Source: Allium sativum (taxonomy: Eukaryota; Streptophyta; Magnoliopsida; Asparagales; Amaryllidaceae). From it: 64,000 bases of DNA. Under the pieces are notes generated by a model that saw nothing but the letters and a program-made list of their open reading frames with translations, had not been told where the DNA came from and ran no database searches. The stretch covers positions 124,960,493 to 125,024,492 of the forward strand of contig CM060912.1 of assembly GCA_030737875.1 (NCBI GenBank), given 5' to 3'. Shown here piece after piece: positions 24,405-35,119 of this stretch. Every line of letters starts with the position of its first letter. The first letter of the stretch is position 1. The translations under genes were made by a program, and so were the position numbers.

Positions 24405-25933
24405 CAATTCTAGTCAGTTTACATACGTCCAATTCTTGCCTATTTACATATATGCCAGGTTTATGCCATTTTACCCATATTAAGTTCTAGCCAAGATTAC
24501 ATGTATCAAGTTTCATGTCCAAATAAACCCAAATCAAGATTCATGATGTAGTTATTCGAAACAATAATCTTTTTTTATTTTAATACACGCCAGTTACCCA
24601 AATTCATATTTATGCCAATTATCAAGTTTACAATTGCTTTTACGTTCAAAGTCCCAATTCTACTTATGCCCAATCATAAACTTAGTCTTTTGATTTAATT
24701 TACATAGGCCCGAACTTGTGATTTGATTTACATGCTAATTCATTATGCCCACTTCATGCCAATTTAATTATGCCAGTGGCCAAATTTGCAATTTCAATTA
24801 TATTGACAATACCCCAAATTTCCAATTTCATGTTATGCCATCAATTTTACCAAACATATATATCCAATATAGACAACATTCCCATATTTCCCCGTATTCA
24901 ATCGTACGCAAATCGCGGTTTAGGCCTAGGTCCGAAATTGACCTGGGTTCATCGAAAGAAAATAAATAGGGGAAGGTAGAATTTGTATAACAATCAGCAT
25001 AGAGAGAAAACTGGCATAAAAACATCATCTCTGGCATAAAAGATAGATCTTGATAATAACATCAATATGAATCAAGAAAAACTGATTTACAACAGGCTGA
25101 ATGGATCATAAGCTTGACATGAGAACGAACATATAAAAGTCCCAAAACTCAAGATTCAAGAAGCAATTGAAATAGATCTAAATCAATAAACATACTTAAA
25201 TCCAATTCCACTTTATTCCATGGCCATATTGTAATTTAAATGTTTAAATCTAAAAACAACTAGAACTTACAGAGCATGGCAAATGAATTAAGAACTGAAT
25301 TTGTTGTAAAAATGTCGCGGCGTTGTTGATTTATTGTCTTGAATCATTGTAGAAGCCTTGTTCTTTGAATTGATTTGAGTTTGAATGTTTGTACTTTGAT
25401 TTGGAGACGGCGACCATGGTTCAAGAGGTATTTTAGCAGCATAATTGTGTAAGAATGATTTGATATGAATTAGGTTAGGTCTAAGGGTGTATTTAAAGGG
25501 GTCGCAACTAGTTTAGGCCCTTAGATTAACCCTAGAATCAATCCGGACCATCAAAACACGTCTCAGGCTTCAAAAATGAGTTCTTGGTCAAAACAGGCCG
25601 ACCAACAGGTTTTCTGCTCGTCCTGGGTGCACCTGCCAAGTGCGCCAATGAAAATTGCATGGGCGCACTTCCCAAATGCGCCAGTGCAATTTTGTTCTGG
25701 CGCACTTCCCAATTGCACCAGTGCATTCTGGCTAGTTTCTGGTTTTTCTGCCTAACTTCGTTCGTCCATATCTTCTTCGTACGATATCCGTTTTACGCAA
25801 ACTCGGACCCTATTTCAAGCAGAATTCCGAGACGAACGCAATGGCATAACCCGTTTCCCTTGATTCTTATTTTACAATTAAATTATACCCTGATTTCTAG
25901 TTTCAACGTGTTATTAATATTCGGGTTGTTACA

Positions 25934-25938
25934 AGAGT
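25934..25938. repeat. Target site duplication of LARD-2, right copy (AGAGT)
   Basis: Identical to 15538-15542. Confidence 0.9.
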
Positions 25939-27961
25939 TAACCAAATAGAGCTAACTGATAAGAGTAAATCGATTATTAATTGAATAGAGTTAATCGAAT
26001 ATGAATATAGTTTATTCGAAGGAAAGAGTTATCGAATAGATATTTATTCAAAAGAAAGTTACATAAGGAAGTTTGTTAAAGGTTTAAAAGGTGAACCTTG
26101 TCTATTTCGAAGTTAGAAATGTTGTTTAGTTAAGGTCTGAGAGGTAGTTATACCCCAACTTGATTGGCTTCGTTTTAAACCAAGGAACGGTTAAGGTTCG
26201 ATAGTGAAGGTTAGTTAAGTGAATATAGTTAATGAGTGTAATGGTTTGAATTGGCATAGCGATGTTTTATTTAAACATCTGTTTAAAATCCAATGAAGGA
26301 GTTTTGGAAACATTTTCCAAATAAGAATCAAAAATGTTTTCTAATATAGAAAATAAGAAAGGGGAGTAAATATGGAAATGTTTTCCAATGTTAATATCGT
26401 GTATTTTCTAAATTTAGAAAATAAGAAATTCTATATATATATGAAAACAGGAAATGGAGAATAAATAAATTAGTGATAAATTAATTTAAGAAATAAATGA
26501 TGATTGATGACTGATCGATAGAACTTCCCTCTGGAAATAATAAAGTTGTTTGTACACATGTTTTCTTTGATAGTTAAATCACTGACTATCGAAGTTTTTG
26601 ATCATTTTTCCGTCGTCAATGCGAAGAGATCGGGATCAGAGTCATTATCTGAAAACCACTCTGTATGGGCGTTAGTGTTGCGATCAAATATGATGAAGAT
26701 AATTGAAGACGGAGTTATGCAAGGGCTGTCCTGTTTACAGAATAGTGCCTTCGGTTTGTCTAGTCCCAAGACAACCTGCATGGAAGAATGTCTAACAAAG
26801 TATATGTAATGGATCACGTAAGTTTATCTCTTCAAATGTATGTACGTTTGGTGGCAGAGGAATTTGTTTCTCTTAGCTGTATACCCGTTGTATTTTTGGG
26901 GAAATCAATTTGTGATATGGCGGGTGTGACGATGTGACATCCAAAATGAATAATTGTGTGATCTGTCCGAGATAATCGTGGCCTATGGCCTCATAATCGG
27001 GAAATGACAAAAATCGGGAAGGCAGCATAGCTAAGCGGTTGTCTTCCAATTAGAGTGTATTATCACTTATCTAGAGATATTCATTTTATTCTTTAATCTT
27101 TTTGATGTTGTCCCATTCGGGAAATAATTGCTGATCCCAACCGTTGGTGATATACATTCGATACACTCAAGTGAAATGAGTGGTCGGTCATGTGTGGCCG
27201 GGTTGCAAGATGTTCTTGTTGAACCCTGTGTATTCCTCTCTAGAGGTGCACTATCAGAAGGTGGTTCCATACCTTTCATAGTTGGAAATCCATTTTCCAA
27301 TAAGTGCTGGCGATTTTGATTGTATACTATGTATGTAGAACGTGAGATGAAAGCGTTTCTGCTAGATGATTATTATATTGTGGTTGATGGACATTATTAT
27401 ATTATCAAAGAATTTTGATATAAAGATTATTTTGGATTCTTATAAGGGAAAAACCCATTCCGTTATATGGCGTGGTCTTATGAGATATCGTTTTATTGCT
27501 CAAACTGTTTTTAATTGTTTTACTCACACCAGTCCCATGACTGACCCAGAGTTTATTTTGTTTTGTTTTCCCTAAACTCTTGGGTGCCCAATTTTGAACG
27601 GGCAGTTAAGTAGTCAGGATTTTACAGATATACTTGGAGAGCTTGGAGCAGGAGGCTTCATGATTATATGACTATTGTTTATTTCCACTGTGTTGTAATT
27701 GTTGTGCTCTGATAATGTTACTGTATATATATACTGATTTTATTTCAAAGATATGTTATCTATTATATGTTGTTCGTTCCGCTATGAGATTCGTGTTACT
27801 CTGATGTTGTATGTTCTTCTTCTTCTTTTATTCTAAGTTTCTATCTTATCTATTCTCACCCTCTAATTTCTTTAATGGACTATCCGGTATTTCTGATGCT
27901 TGAATAGTCGACACGGTGTTGTATGCCTATATCCAGGATCGCAAAAACCCGGGTTGTTACA

Positions 27962-27966
27962 ACTAC
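27962..27966. repeat. Target site duplication of LARD-1, right copy (ACTAC)
   Basis: Four of five bases match ACTAA at 4447-4451. Confidence 0.7.
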
Positions 27967-29240
27967 CCTGAAGTCCTTCGTGAGCTTTAGCCCGGTAATC
28001 GGTGATTCATGCTCAAAATCTTTGTTGGTAGCAAGAAAGCCCAGCCTCAGGGTGTAAACAGTTGATCATTCCTCATGAGTTAGCAACACAAATCCGGCAC
28101 CAGATCGCCAATCATTATGGAGCCTATCTATGTATAGCTTCCATTTTTTCATCCTAGGTTTACATCAAGAAGATTGTAATTTCCCTCTAGAATGTCATCC
28201 TCGGGGGTTGTAAACTCGGGTATGAAGTCTGCTAATGTTGCCCTCTAATTGACTTCTGATGAAGGAAAGCAAGGTCGAACTGACTTAACTCGATTCTTCA
28301 CTTATGAAATCTCCCAAGCGCCTTTGGTCGTTGGAGGACCTGTCGTAGCAGCTGTTTAGTGTATACATTGATGGGGCGAGCCAGAAAATAGTTCTTTCTC
28401 GATGCAATCAACAAATTATAGGCCAACTTCTCGATCTTTGGATAGTTACATTTTGCTCTCTTCAACTTCTTGCATACGTAATATACTGGTCGCTGAACCC
28501 AATCCTCTTCGCGGACCAAAGCTGAACTGGTAGCATAAAGGGATAATGCTAGGTATACGAACTAGTCTTCGTGATCCATTGGCTTAGATAATATGGTTGG
28601 CCTCTCCAAATGATTAAGTAGGTTCTGGAAAGCTTCGACACAATCAAAAAGTCCAACAAAAGTTGAGCTTCCTTTGTTTTATTAGTTCAAAGAAGGAAAT
28701 GCACTTATCGGTTGCTCTAGAAATAATCTACCCAAACCTGCAACCTTTCCCACTAGGCTTTGCACATCTTTAATCTTTCGAGACTCCTGAATTCCCTTAA
28801 CTGCTTCGATTTGTTTAGGGTTTATTTCAATTCCTCGAGAGCTGACAATGAGCCCAAGAATTTCCCTGACACAACAGCAAAAAAGCATTTTAAAGGGTTG
28901 AGCTTCATTCCATATCTTCAAAGTATGCCGAACATTTCTGCCAAGTCCCGAATATGACCAGTTGATTGCTTTGAATTTACTAGCATATCGTCTACATACA
29001 CCTCCATAGTCTTCCTAATAGGATCATGCAACATACGGTTAACCAGCCGTTAATAAGTTGCTCCCACATTCTTTAGTCCAGAAGGCATGACCACATAGTA
29101 ATACAGCCCGAGATCCGTAATGAAACTTGTGTGCTCCTGGTCTGGGACATGCATTGCAATCTGGATGTACCCTAAGTAACCATCCATAAATGATAGAAGC
29201 TTTTCTCCGGATGTTAAGTCGACAAGCTGATTAATCATGG
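27962..29240 (-). pseudogene. Ty3/gypsy reverse transcriptase and RNase H (Tat/Ogre-like), broken
   Basis: Reverse transcriptase copies element RNA into DNA and RNase H removes the RNA. On the minus strand: the RT palm (MINQLVDLTSG to PSGLKN, 29238-29050), the catalytic YVDD near 29000-28980, the RT connection region (GLIVSSRGIE, 28870-28680), and RNase H (VQRPVYYV, IEKLAY, LLIASR at 28519-28298), then GLKLTKDF near 28010. The frame breaks several times. It is interrupted at 27962 inside RNase H by LARD-1 and resumes at 4446 with CDSQLV. Domain order and motifs fit the Tat branch. Confidence 0.85.
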
Positions 29241-30420
29241 GAAGTGGAAAGTTGTCCTTTGGACAGGCTTGTTCAAGTCTGAAAAATCAATGCATGTTCA
29301 CTGCTTCCCATTCACCTTCTTTACAAGCACTAGATCTGTTGTTCACTTTGGGTATGTTACAAGCACTAAATCTGCTAATCTCTCTGGGCCGAGCATACGC
29401 CTTTTCAATTTCACAAGAACATGCTTTGGGTCTATGTTTAATGAATGAGTTTTAATAAAAGGAGATATCCCACACATCTCAGCATGGGACTACACAAAGA
29501 CGTCTAGGTTTACGCGAAGCAAAACAGTCAACACCCTCGTCCAGAGGAGGTCTAGGTGGGATCTGATCTTCTAGACCTTGGTCGGGTTGTCATTATTAAT
29601 TAGAATTTCCACCATGGTTTCATTTGGAGTCGCCTTTCGGCGCTTTGTCCTCTTTTGGATCAATATCATTGAGATGGCGACTGGACGGTCTTGACTGGGA
29701 TGTTTTCTTTAGCTAGTATGCTTCCAACTCGTTTGGAGGAGGGGGATTATCTTCAGACTCCTTATTTTCCTTTTTGCAGACGTCCTTCCATTCCGTTGAG
29801 TAGCACGCTTATTCTGCTGCTTGATCTCCCCGTACTACAACTATCCCAAAAAGGCGTTTTGTGAAGAGTTTGTATCCATTATAAAAAAGGGAGGATCTGA
29901 ACTCTCCTATGGTCCCCCTCACCTAACTCTAATGTTAATTCAATCAATCTTATCATTTCGTTTCGTCAAACCATTGAAACAGTGTATCCTGCCTTTGCAC
30001 GACTTCAAGTCTCTTACCTCCAACTTCATCTGGTCATAGGTTCGCTTGAATAGAATGTTTACGGACTCCCGATGTCAAGAAGGACCTTCCGTGCTGTGGC
30101 AGGGCCAATATTGGCCATAATCACCAAGGGATAAATACTTAGGGTCTTTAGCCCCTCTGTTTCTCTATCTCGGAGGATAATATCATCTTCCATTGTCTTC
30201 CTTTACTTTACAGGGCTTGCCGTTGGGGGTTGCTGCACTTCCCTACATCCAGATGTTTCGCAGCATTAACATACAGTTCCATAGTCTGTGCACTGTGACC
30301 TGCCAGTTGTGGTCCTCCAGCATCGATATTGATAACAATTCATCTGTTATTTTGCTGGACGGTGGATTTAGGAGCCATATATCCTTGTTTGGGAGCTTAT
30401 GTCCCATGCCCTAGTCTCGT
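29241..30420 (-). pseudogene. Ty3/gypsy protease region and gag-pol linker, broken
   Basis: On the minus strand near 30110-30060 the frame reads ARKVLLDIGSP, which resembles the active-site segment of retrotransposon aspartic protease; Ile stands where the family usually has Thr. The rest is short frames interrupted by stops. It lies between the gag remnant on the right and the RT on the left, as expected for gag-PR-RT-RH-IN order. Confidence 0.6.
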
Positions 30421-32010
30421 GGGGGAACCTTATACTCACCAATCATTCCCTCTCGAATTAACTTCTATATAATGTATCTAAGATGACAACATTCATTAGT
30501 CGCATGGCCATAAATGTCATGAATATGCAGAGCTTCCTAGTCTCATGCTCTTTCGGTAGATTCCCTCGGAGGCGATTTCTTGTACTGCATAGTGCTTCAT
30601 GTATCAAGGTAGATGTTCTTTAACGTATCATTCAACGTTGTGTAACTTTCAGATGCCTAAAATCGTGGTCGCTTTCTAGAATCCCCTTTATGGCCTCGGT
30701 TTCCATTGCCATGATTTTGTTGGTCTTTATTTCGCTCTCTGCTATTTTCAACATTCACTTCCATTTTTCCGAAATTGTCTCCAAATTGCTCACAACTACA
30801 TTACTCTGAACGCTTTTTGTTTGGCACATTATTTGGTTCCTCTTCCAAATCTAGTTGTGCATCCTCTTACTGTAGTCGGGTATTAGCCTTCTCATAGAAC
30901 AACACAATAGTGATGGGAAGTTTTCCAACCATATACCTCCTGAACTTTGTCTTCTTGATGACTACATCAACTATGGCCATCAGGACTACTTCACGATTCA
31001 GATTACGCACCTTAGTTACAGCATGTTGAATCGATTAAGATAATCCCTCATAGATTTTCTTTTAGCTTGCTTAATTGCAGAAAGGGCCATGACATGCTTT
31101 AACTTCGTGGCATGAAGGCAGAATGGGTTTAAGTACTTCTCACTCAAGTATTTGAAGTTCGAGACTGAATATGGAGAAGTCGAGTGAACCACATAAGTGC
31201 TAGTCCACTAAGAAATATCGGAAAAGCCTTGCACTTAATTGCATCAGGGGCACTTGTTGTATGCACGTGCCACAACTACCTTATCAAATGTTGTTGAGGG
31301 TTTGTTGTACCCGAATAGTGGCTTTTATGGGCATGTTGAACCTTCTTGGGAATTCCGCTTGCATAATGTTATCTGTTAACGGCATATGACTACGATCGAT
31401 CCTGCAATCTTTTTTCTTGTATCCCCTATTATCATTCATGATTTGCTGCACCATGACAATCAAATCAGGAGTGCTGAAGATATACTGTTCTGAATTTTTG
31501 ACTTATTGGGATCCCTTGCCCCCATTCGAGGAAACTTCGCCTGGCCCACCGTCCGAGCGGAACTTTCTTTGTCCCGGTTGTCCCGGTCGATCATAAGACA
31601 TCTGGGAGGAAGCACAGGAGCATGAGTTGCATGAGAAGTGTCACGATTCGATGGAGGAGGAAGGATCCAAATCAGCTGGATATCGGGCTCGACACGCCCC
31701 GATTCGGCATTTTTCGAGCTAAGCTTGGTGAACTATCTTAAGTTGAGCCAAGAGCCTTCCAAAGCGTAGATCTCTTACATTTTTCAGTACTTCAAGTGGG
31801 CGATATTCTCATTGCTGGTCCCTAATCCTTCTGGAAGATGACAAACCTTCTACATCCTGGTCCTACAATGGAGAAGTAGATTGTTGGTTCCTAAACTCGT
31901 CCCACTGCCATGTTATCCAGTTCATATCCTGCCTCATCATTGCATTCTCCTGTGCTTCAACATTCAATGTTATCGCCATTTCCCGAAGTTGGTTCATCGT
32001 AGCCATGAAA
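30421..32010 (-). pseudogene. Ty3/gypsy gag of the split Tat/Ogre-like element
   Basis: The minus strand encodes an N-terminal segment with NQLREMAITLN near 32000-31960 and a C-terminal His/Cys segment (HDIYGHATNECCHLRY) near 30530-30480, analogous to HDMDGHDTNDC in the gag of the array. Numerous stops and frameshifts interrupt it. It is related to, but clearly diverged from, the gag genes at 821-2053 and 54.6-63.8 kb. Confidence 0.65.
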
Positions 32011-32327
32011 TCATTGCAATTTGCAAACACCAAAGAGGGAGGTTGGTTAGTTAGAGAAAGAAGTGAAGGAGGATGAAACGCCGGTTGTTCCTATGGTCGG
32101 GTCGATGCCCACCTGGGAAGGGTCGACCCAACCTGAGTCGAACCGAGAACTAAAGCTGAAGAAGTGTCCACTGGTGATGCAGAAGTTGGCTGCTATTGCT
32201 TTTTTCAAAAGCGTGTGCAAAAGACATAGAAACCATGGCTGTTGAAGATGATTAGGACTAGGACTTTGTCTCGGACTTGGTGATCTAAAAGTTGAGCAAA
32301 AACCCTTAAAATGCTGAGAATAGAGAT

Positions 32328-32347
32328 TCTCAACGAAAGCACCAAAG
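32328..32347 (-). promoter_or_regulatory. Primer-binding-site candidate of the Tat/Ogre-like element
   Basis: On the minus strand TTTGGTGCTTTCGTTGAG follows the LTR end within a few bases. It differs from the PBS of the gag-only array, which supports a separate family. The matching tRNA was not identified. Confidence 0.45.
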
Positions 32348-33214
32348 TGTTGATACCAAAAAGTAGCACAACACCTGAAAAGAGAGAATGTAGAGAAATA
32401 TATGAAGAAATATAAAACGAAAATGAAAACAAATGCAATCACACACAAGTTTATAGTGGTTTGGCGTTAATGAACCTACGTCCACATTAAAATCTCTTGA
32501 TTATATACTAACTTTGACTAGAAATGTTGATTTTAATGGCTAACAACTACAATGTTGTTATAATAATGAAAAGACAAGAGATTGGCAAAATGTCCTTTCT
32601 TTGAAGCTTTGGAGGGCTATTTATATATGCTACAATTCTTGGGTTAACTAGGACATGTGGCATCCATCCCAAAACTGTAGGGATGGATGAAGGAGCTTTC
32701 TTCTTATATAAAAAGGCCCAACCGACTAGATATGGATAGGTGGCAACAGATCCTGTGTTCTAGGAGTAGTAGAAGCGATCACACTAGAGCTGGAATAGGC
32801 CAAAGCAAAGATATTTCGGCACAGGAGCGGGCTCGGCTTGACTTAGTCGACACGGTATTATGTTCAAACCGAGAAGTTATGGAATTTTGGATCTGGATTT
32901 GAGTGTAGTTTCATATTCGAATCAACTTAAGTCTTGGTCAACCCGGATATCTATCATGCCGAGTTTGGATGGACATCTGTCACTTATCCCCTGTGGTAGC
33001 ATCTTGGGTCGACACATTGTTGGTCGACCCAAATATTATTTTATTCAGGTTCATGGCAAGACTCTATGCTTGAATCTGCAATGTTCCAGGTCGATCTAAT
33101 CCCTTGCCGAGCTAGATGTTTATCGAGCTTGCCTGGTGATTTCTACATGCTGATATAGTTTGGTTTCCTAAATGTATACGATGTTTGACAGCCATGCAAA
33201 GAGGCTGGTCAACA
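32348..33214 (-). repeat. 5' LTR of the Tat/Ogre-like element
   Basis: 867 bp. On the minus strand it starts TGTTGACCAGCC and ends GGTATCAACA, giving TG...CA ends like the array LTR (TGTTGACCCGC...GGTCTAACA). A minus-strand TATAAATA lies at 32618-32625. The motif TTTATAGTGGTTTGGC...CCTACGTCCAC at 32449-32485 is shared with the other Ty3/gypsy LTRs. No second copy is in the window, so the edges rest on end motifs and the PBS. Confidence 0.6.
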
Positions 33215-33239
33215 ACTATTAACTGAATATCTTATGAAA

Positions 33240-34617
33240 ACACATTTAAATTCCATATTTCCTAACTTTGGTTGTTTAGGGTCTGCTTTTCTAACATATG
33301 CTAAGCAACCCTAAACTTTAAGTTTGGTAAGGTTAGTTTTTCTATTCAATCTTAATTCATAAGGGGAAATATTATTCTTTTTAAGTGGTACTCTATTTTA
33401 AATGTAACATGCAAATAACATAACATCACCACATAGGTTATAAAGTGAATTTGAACTTATGAGCATGACATCAACCATTTCTACTAAAGTTTTGTTTTTC
33501 CTCTTAGCAATACCAGTTTATGGTGGTGATATAGGGAGATGCATTGATGAACTATACCATGTTGTTTAAAAAACAAGATGAATTCATTTGAAAAATATTA
33601 ACCACCATGATCTAAATGTAACACTTTAATTTTAACTTCTAGTTGTATTTTGATTGCTACTTTGTAAATTTTGAATTTATCAAAAAACTTATCTTTAGTT
33701 TTCACTAGATATACATATGCATATCTAGTATAATCATTAATAAATGTTACATAGTATTTGTTACCACTGTATGCGATATGACTTTTTTAGTCACCCACAT
33801 CATTATATACTATATCAAGCTAACCAGTTTTTCTTTCTACAGATTTAAAGGATTTCCAATGTATTTTTGCTTGAACACATATTTAACATTTAGAGATAGT
33901 ATCGAAATCATAATAAGAAACTAATCCTAATTTATGCATATTTTTAGGTGATTTATAATTAACATGTCATAATCTGCCGTGCCATGAACTAATAGAATCA
34001 AAAATATAAACATAATATTTCTTTATTAGATTCAACTTAACCATGTCATTGTAAAAATATCCCTATCCAGTGAATTTTCCATTCTTGTACAACACTAACT
34101 TATCAGACTTATACACCATCTTGAATCCTCCTTTGTAAAAAGGTGTCCAAAAACTGAATTCTTACACGTGTCAGGTATGAAAAATACATTGACTAATGTA
34201 AGAACGTTTCTAGAGAGGAATGAAAGTTCTAGTGCATCTTTCCTTAGAACTTTTCTTACAATTTTGTTTACACCAGTAACTTGGCTAGTTTCTCCATTAT
34301 TCTTTTTGTAAGTCTTGAACAGGTTATGGTATTTGCAAATGTGAGTAGTTGCTCTAGTATCAAGCCATCAATCATTATCAATGCCACTACTGGAGTTTGC
34401 CACTTGTACTATAGCCACAAGCGAGTCTTCAGTCACATTCACTTTTTGTTGTTTCTAACGTAGATGGCAGTCTCGGGCATAGTGGCTGGGCTTGTTACAA
34501 CAGTAACAAGCACCTTTCTTTTTGTTGTTTTTGCAATGATTGTGGATTGTGTCTCATTCTTAGGCTTTAACTTTTCACCTTCCTTGAAGTTCTTGCCCTT
34601 AAAATTCTTGTTGGTTC
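33240..34617 (-). pseudogene. Ty1/copia fragment A (gag zinc knuckle to integrase)
   Basis: On the minus strand: a Lys-rich gag linker and a CCHC zinc knuckle (CYCCNKPSHYARDC, about 34520-34465), a GAG-pre-integrase element (WHGRL, then HVNY, near 34000), and an integrase C-terminal piece near 33330-33260 (GCLAYVRKADP, preceded by a stop where the family has Trp). Reverse transcriptase is absent, and the 5' end is lost at the junction with copia fragment B near 34617. Confidence 0.75.
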
Positions 34618-35110
34618 ACCTTCTTCAATTTCACGATGAGTTTCATCTTCATGTGACTTGCTTGATACTTCTCTTGTCCTTTTAAGGGCATAACTTTCCT
34701 CATTCTTTTTGTGTAGGAACTCATCTTCGAAGAATGATGAATCTCTTGACTCTATGATTATATTTACATTGATATAAACTATATCAGACTCGAATACCAA
34801 AAATCTATACGCAGTATTGCTTTGGGTTGGTCTTAGATTGTAATAACCTAGAGTTTTTTTGTCTAATTTAACTTCCTATGGAGGCAGAAGTGGAACTTTT
34901 GTCAAGCACCCTCAAACTTTGAGGTATTTGAAACTTGGTATATGTCCTTTTCGTAGTTTATATGGAATTGTCCCTTTTATGGAACCTTGTTTGATATGTG
35001 ACTAGACATATTTAAAATTTCCCCCATAAGTTTGTCGATAGGCCAAGGTCAATAGCATTACATTAATCATATCTCTCTGATATACCATTTTTTTGTAATG
35101 AATATGGAGT
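34617..35110 (-). pseudogene. Ty1/copia fragment B, downstream piece (integrase C-terminus)
   Basis: On the minus strand KGHIPSFKYLKV, a stop, then GCLTKV (near 34980-34890) is the end of a copia integrase. The frame at 34800-34567 (VFESDIVYINVN, SRDSSFFE, IEEGEP) is the integrase-RT linker. It continues fragment B from 37522 across the LINE insertion: the 37.6-kb part ends inside the integrase core and this part resumes after it. Confidence 0.75.
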
Positions 35111-35119
35111 TGTTATTCA

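Larger units (their letters stand above)
15543..25933 (-). mobile_element. LARD-2: second giant-LTR non-autonomous element
   Basis: LTRs of 4061 bp (15543-19603) and 4060 bp (21874-25933) flank 2270 bp. Orientation is minus: the iMet PBS lies at 21861-21871 and the polypurine tract, seen as pyrimidines, at 19604-19616 beside the left LTR. Upstream of the polypurine tract the minus strand reads GGGGACGAAATCCTTTAAGG, the typical Del/Tekay pol end. No gag or pol domain is present. A perfect 5-bp duplication flanks it. Confidence 0.88.
21874..25933 (-). repeat. LARD-2 LTR, right copy (5' LTR in sense direction)
   Basis: It starts TGTAACACCCC and ends GGGTTGTTACA, collinear with 15543-19603. The GGTTAAGT array is at 23225-23835, module copies at 23956-24050 and 24078-24171, the (TA)n tract at 24351-24402 and the decayed palindrome cluster at about 25625-25720. 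Confidence 0.85.
4452..27961 (+). mobile_element. LARD-1: giant-LTR non-autonomous Ty3/gypsy element
   Basis: Two copies of a ~5.8-kb LTR (4452-10251 and 11721-27961, the second interrupted by LARD-2) flank only 1469 bp. An initiator-Met-type PBS (TGGTATAAGAGC, 10253) and a polypurine tract (AGGGGGGAAGAA, 11709-11720) sit in the correct places. The words CGAGGACGAAATT just before the polypurine tract are typical of the 3' end of Del/Tekay pol, so a chromovirus of that group is the probable parent and helper. No gag or pol domain remains. Large LTRs with a non-coding interior fit the LARD class (large retrotransposon derivatives). Confidence 0.85.
11721..27961 (+). repeat. LARD-1 3' LTR, split by LARD-2
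   Basis: The left part 11721-15542 and right part 25939-27961 together give about 5.85 kb collinear with 4452-10251, ending GGGTTGTTACA. The hairpin minisatellite occupies about 14520-15542 and continues at 25939-26050. A TATAAATA counterpart lies at 12788-12795. LARD-2 lies inside the minisatellite. Confidence 0.85.
2656..33214 (-). mobile_element. Old Tat/Ogre-like Ty3/gypsy retrotransposon split by LARD-1
   Basis: The order on the minus strand is LTR (33214-32348), gag (~32010-30420), protease (~30100), reverse transcriptase (29240-28680), RNase H (28520-27962 and 4446-~4330), then integrase (to ~2940). The RNase H domain order (RT - RH - IN) and the gag type fit the Tat branch of Ty3/gypsy. 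The whole reading frame is corrupted by stops and frameshifts, so it is an old insertion. A matching 3' LTR was not found; the LTR at 2116 belongs to a different family judging by its sequence. Confidence 0.7.

Noticed and set aside
32047..32448. 133-codon minus-strand frame spanning the PBS and LTR edge
   Set aside because: It crosses the PBS and LTR boundary of the Tat-like element, and no domain is recognised.
34281..34685. Hydrophobic plus-strand frames at 34281 and 34464
   Set aside because: They lie opposite copia gag and integrase coding sequence on the minus strand.
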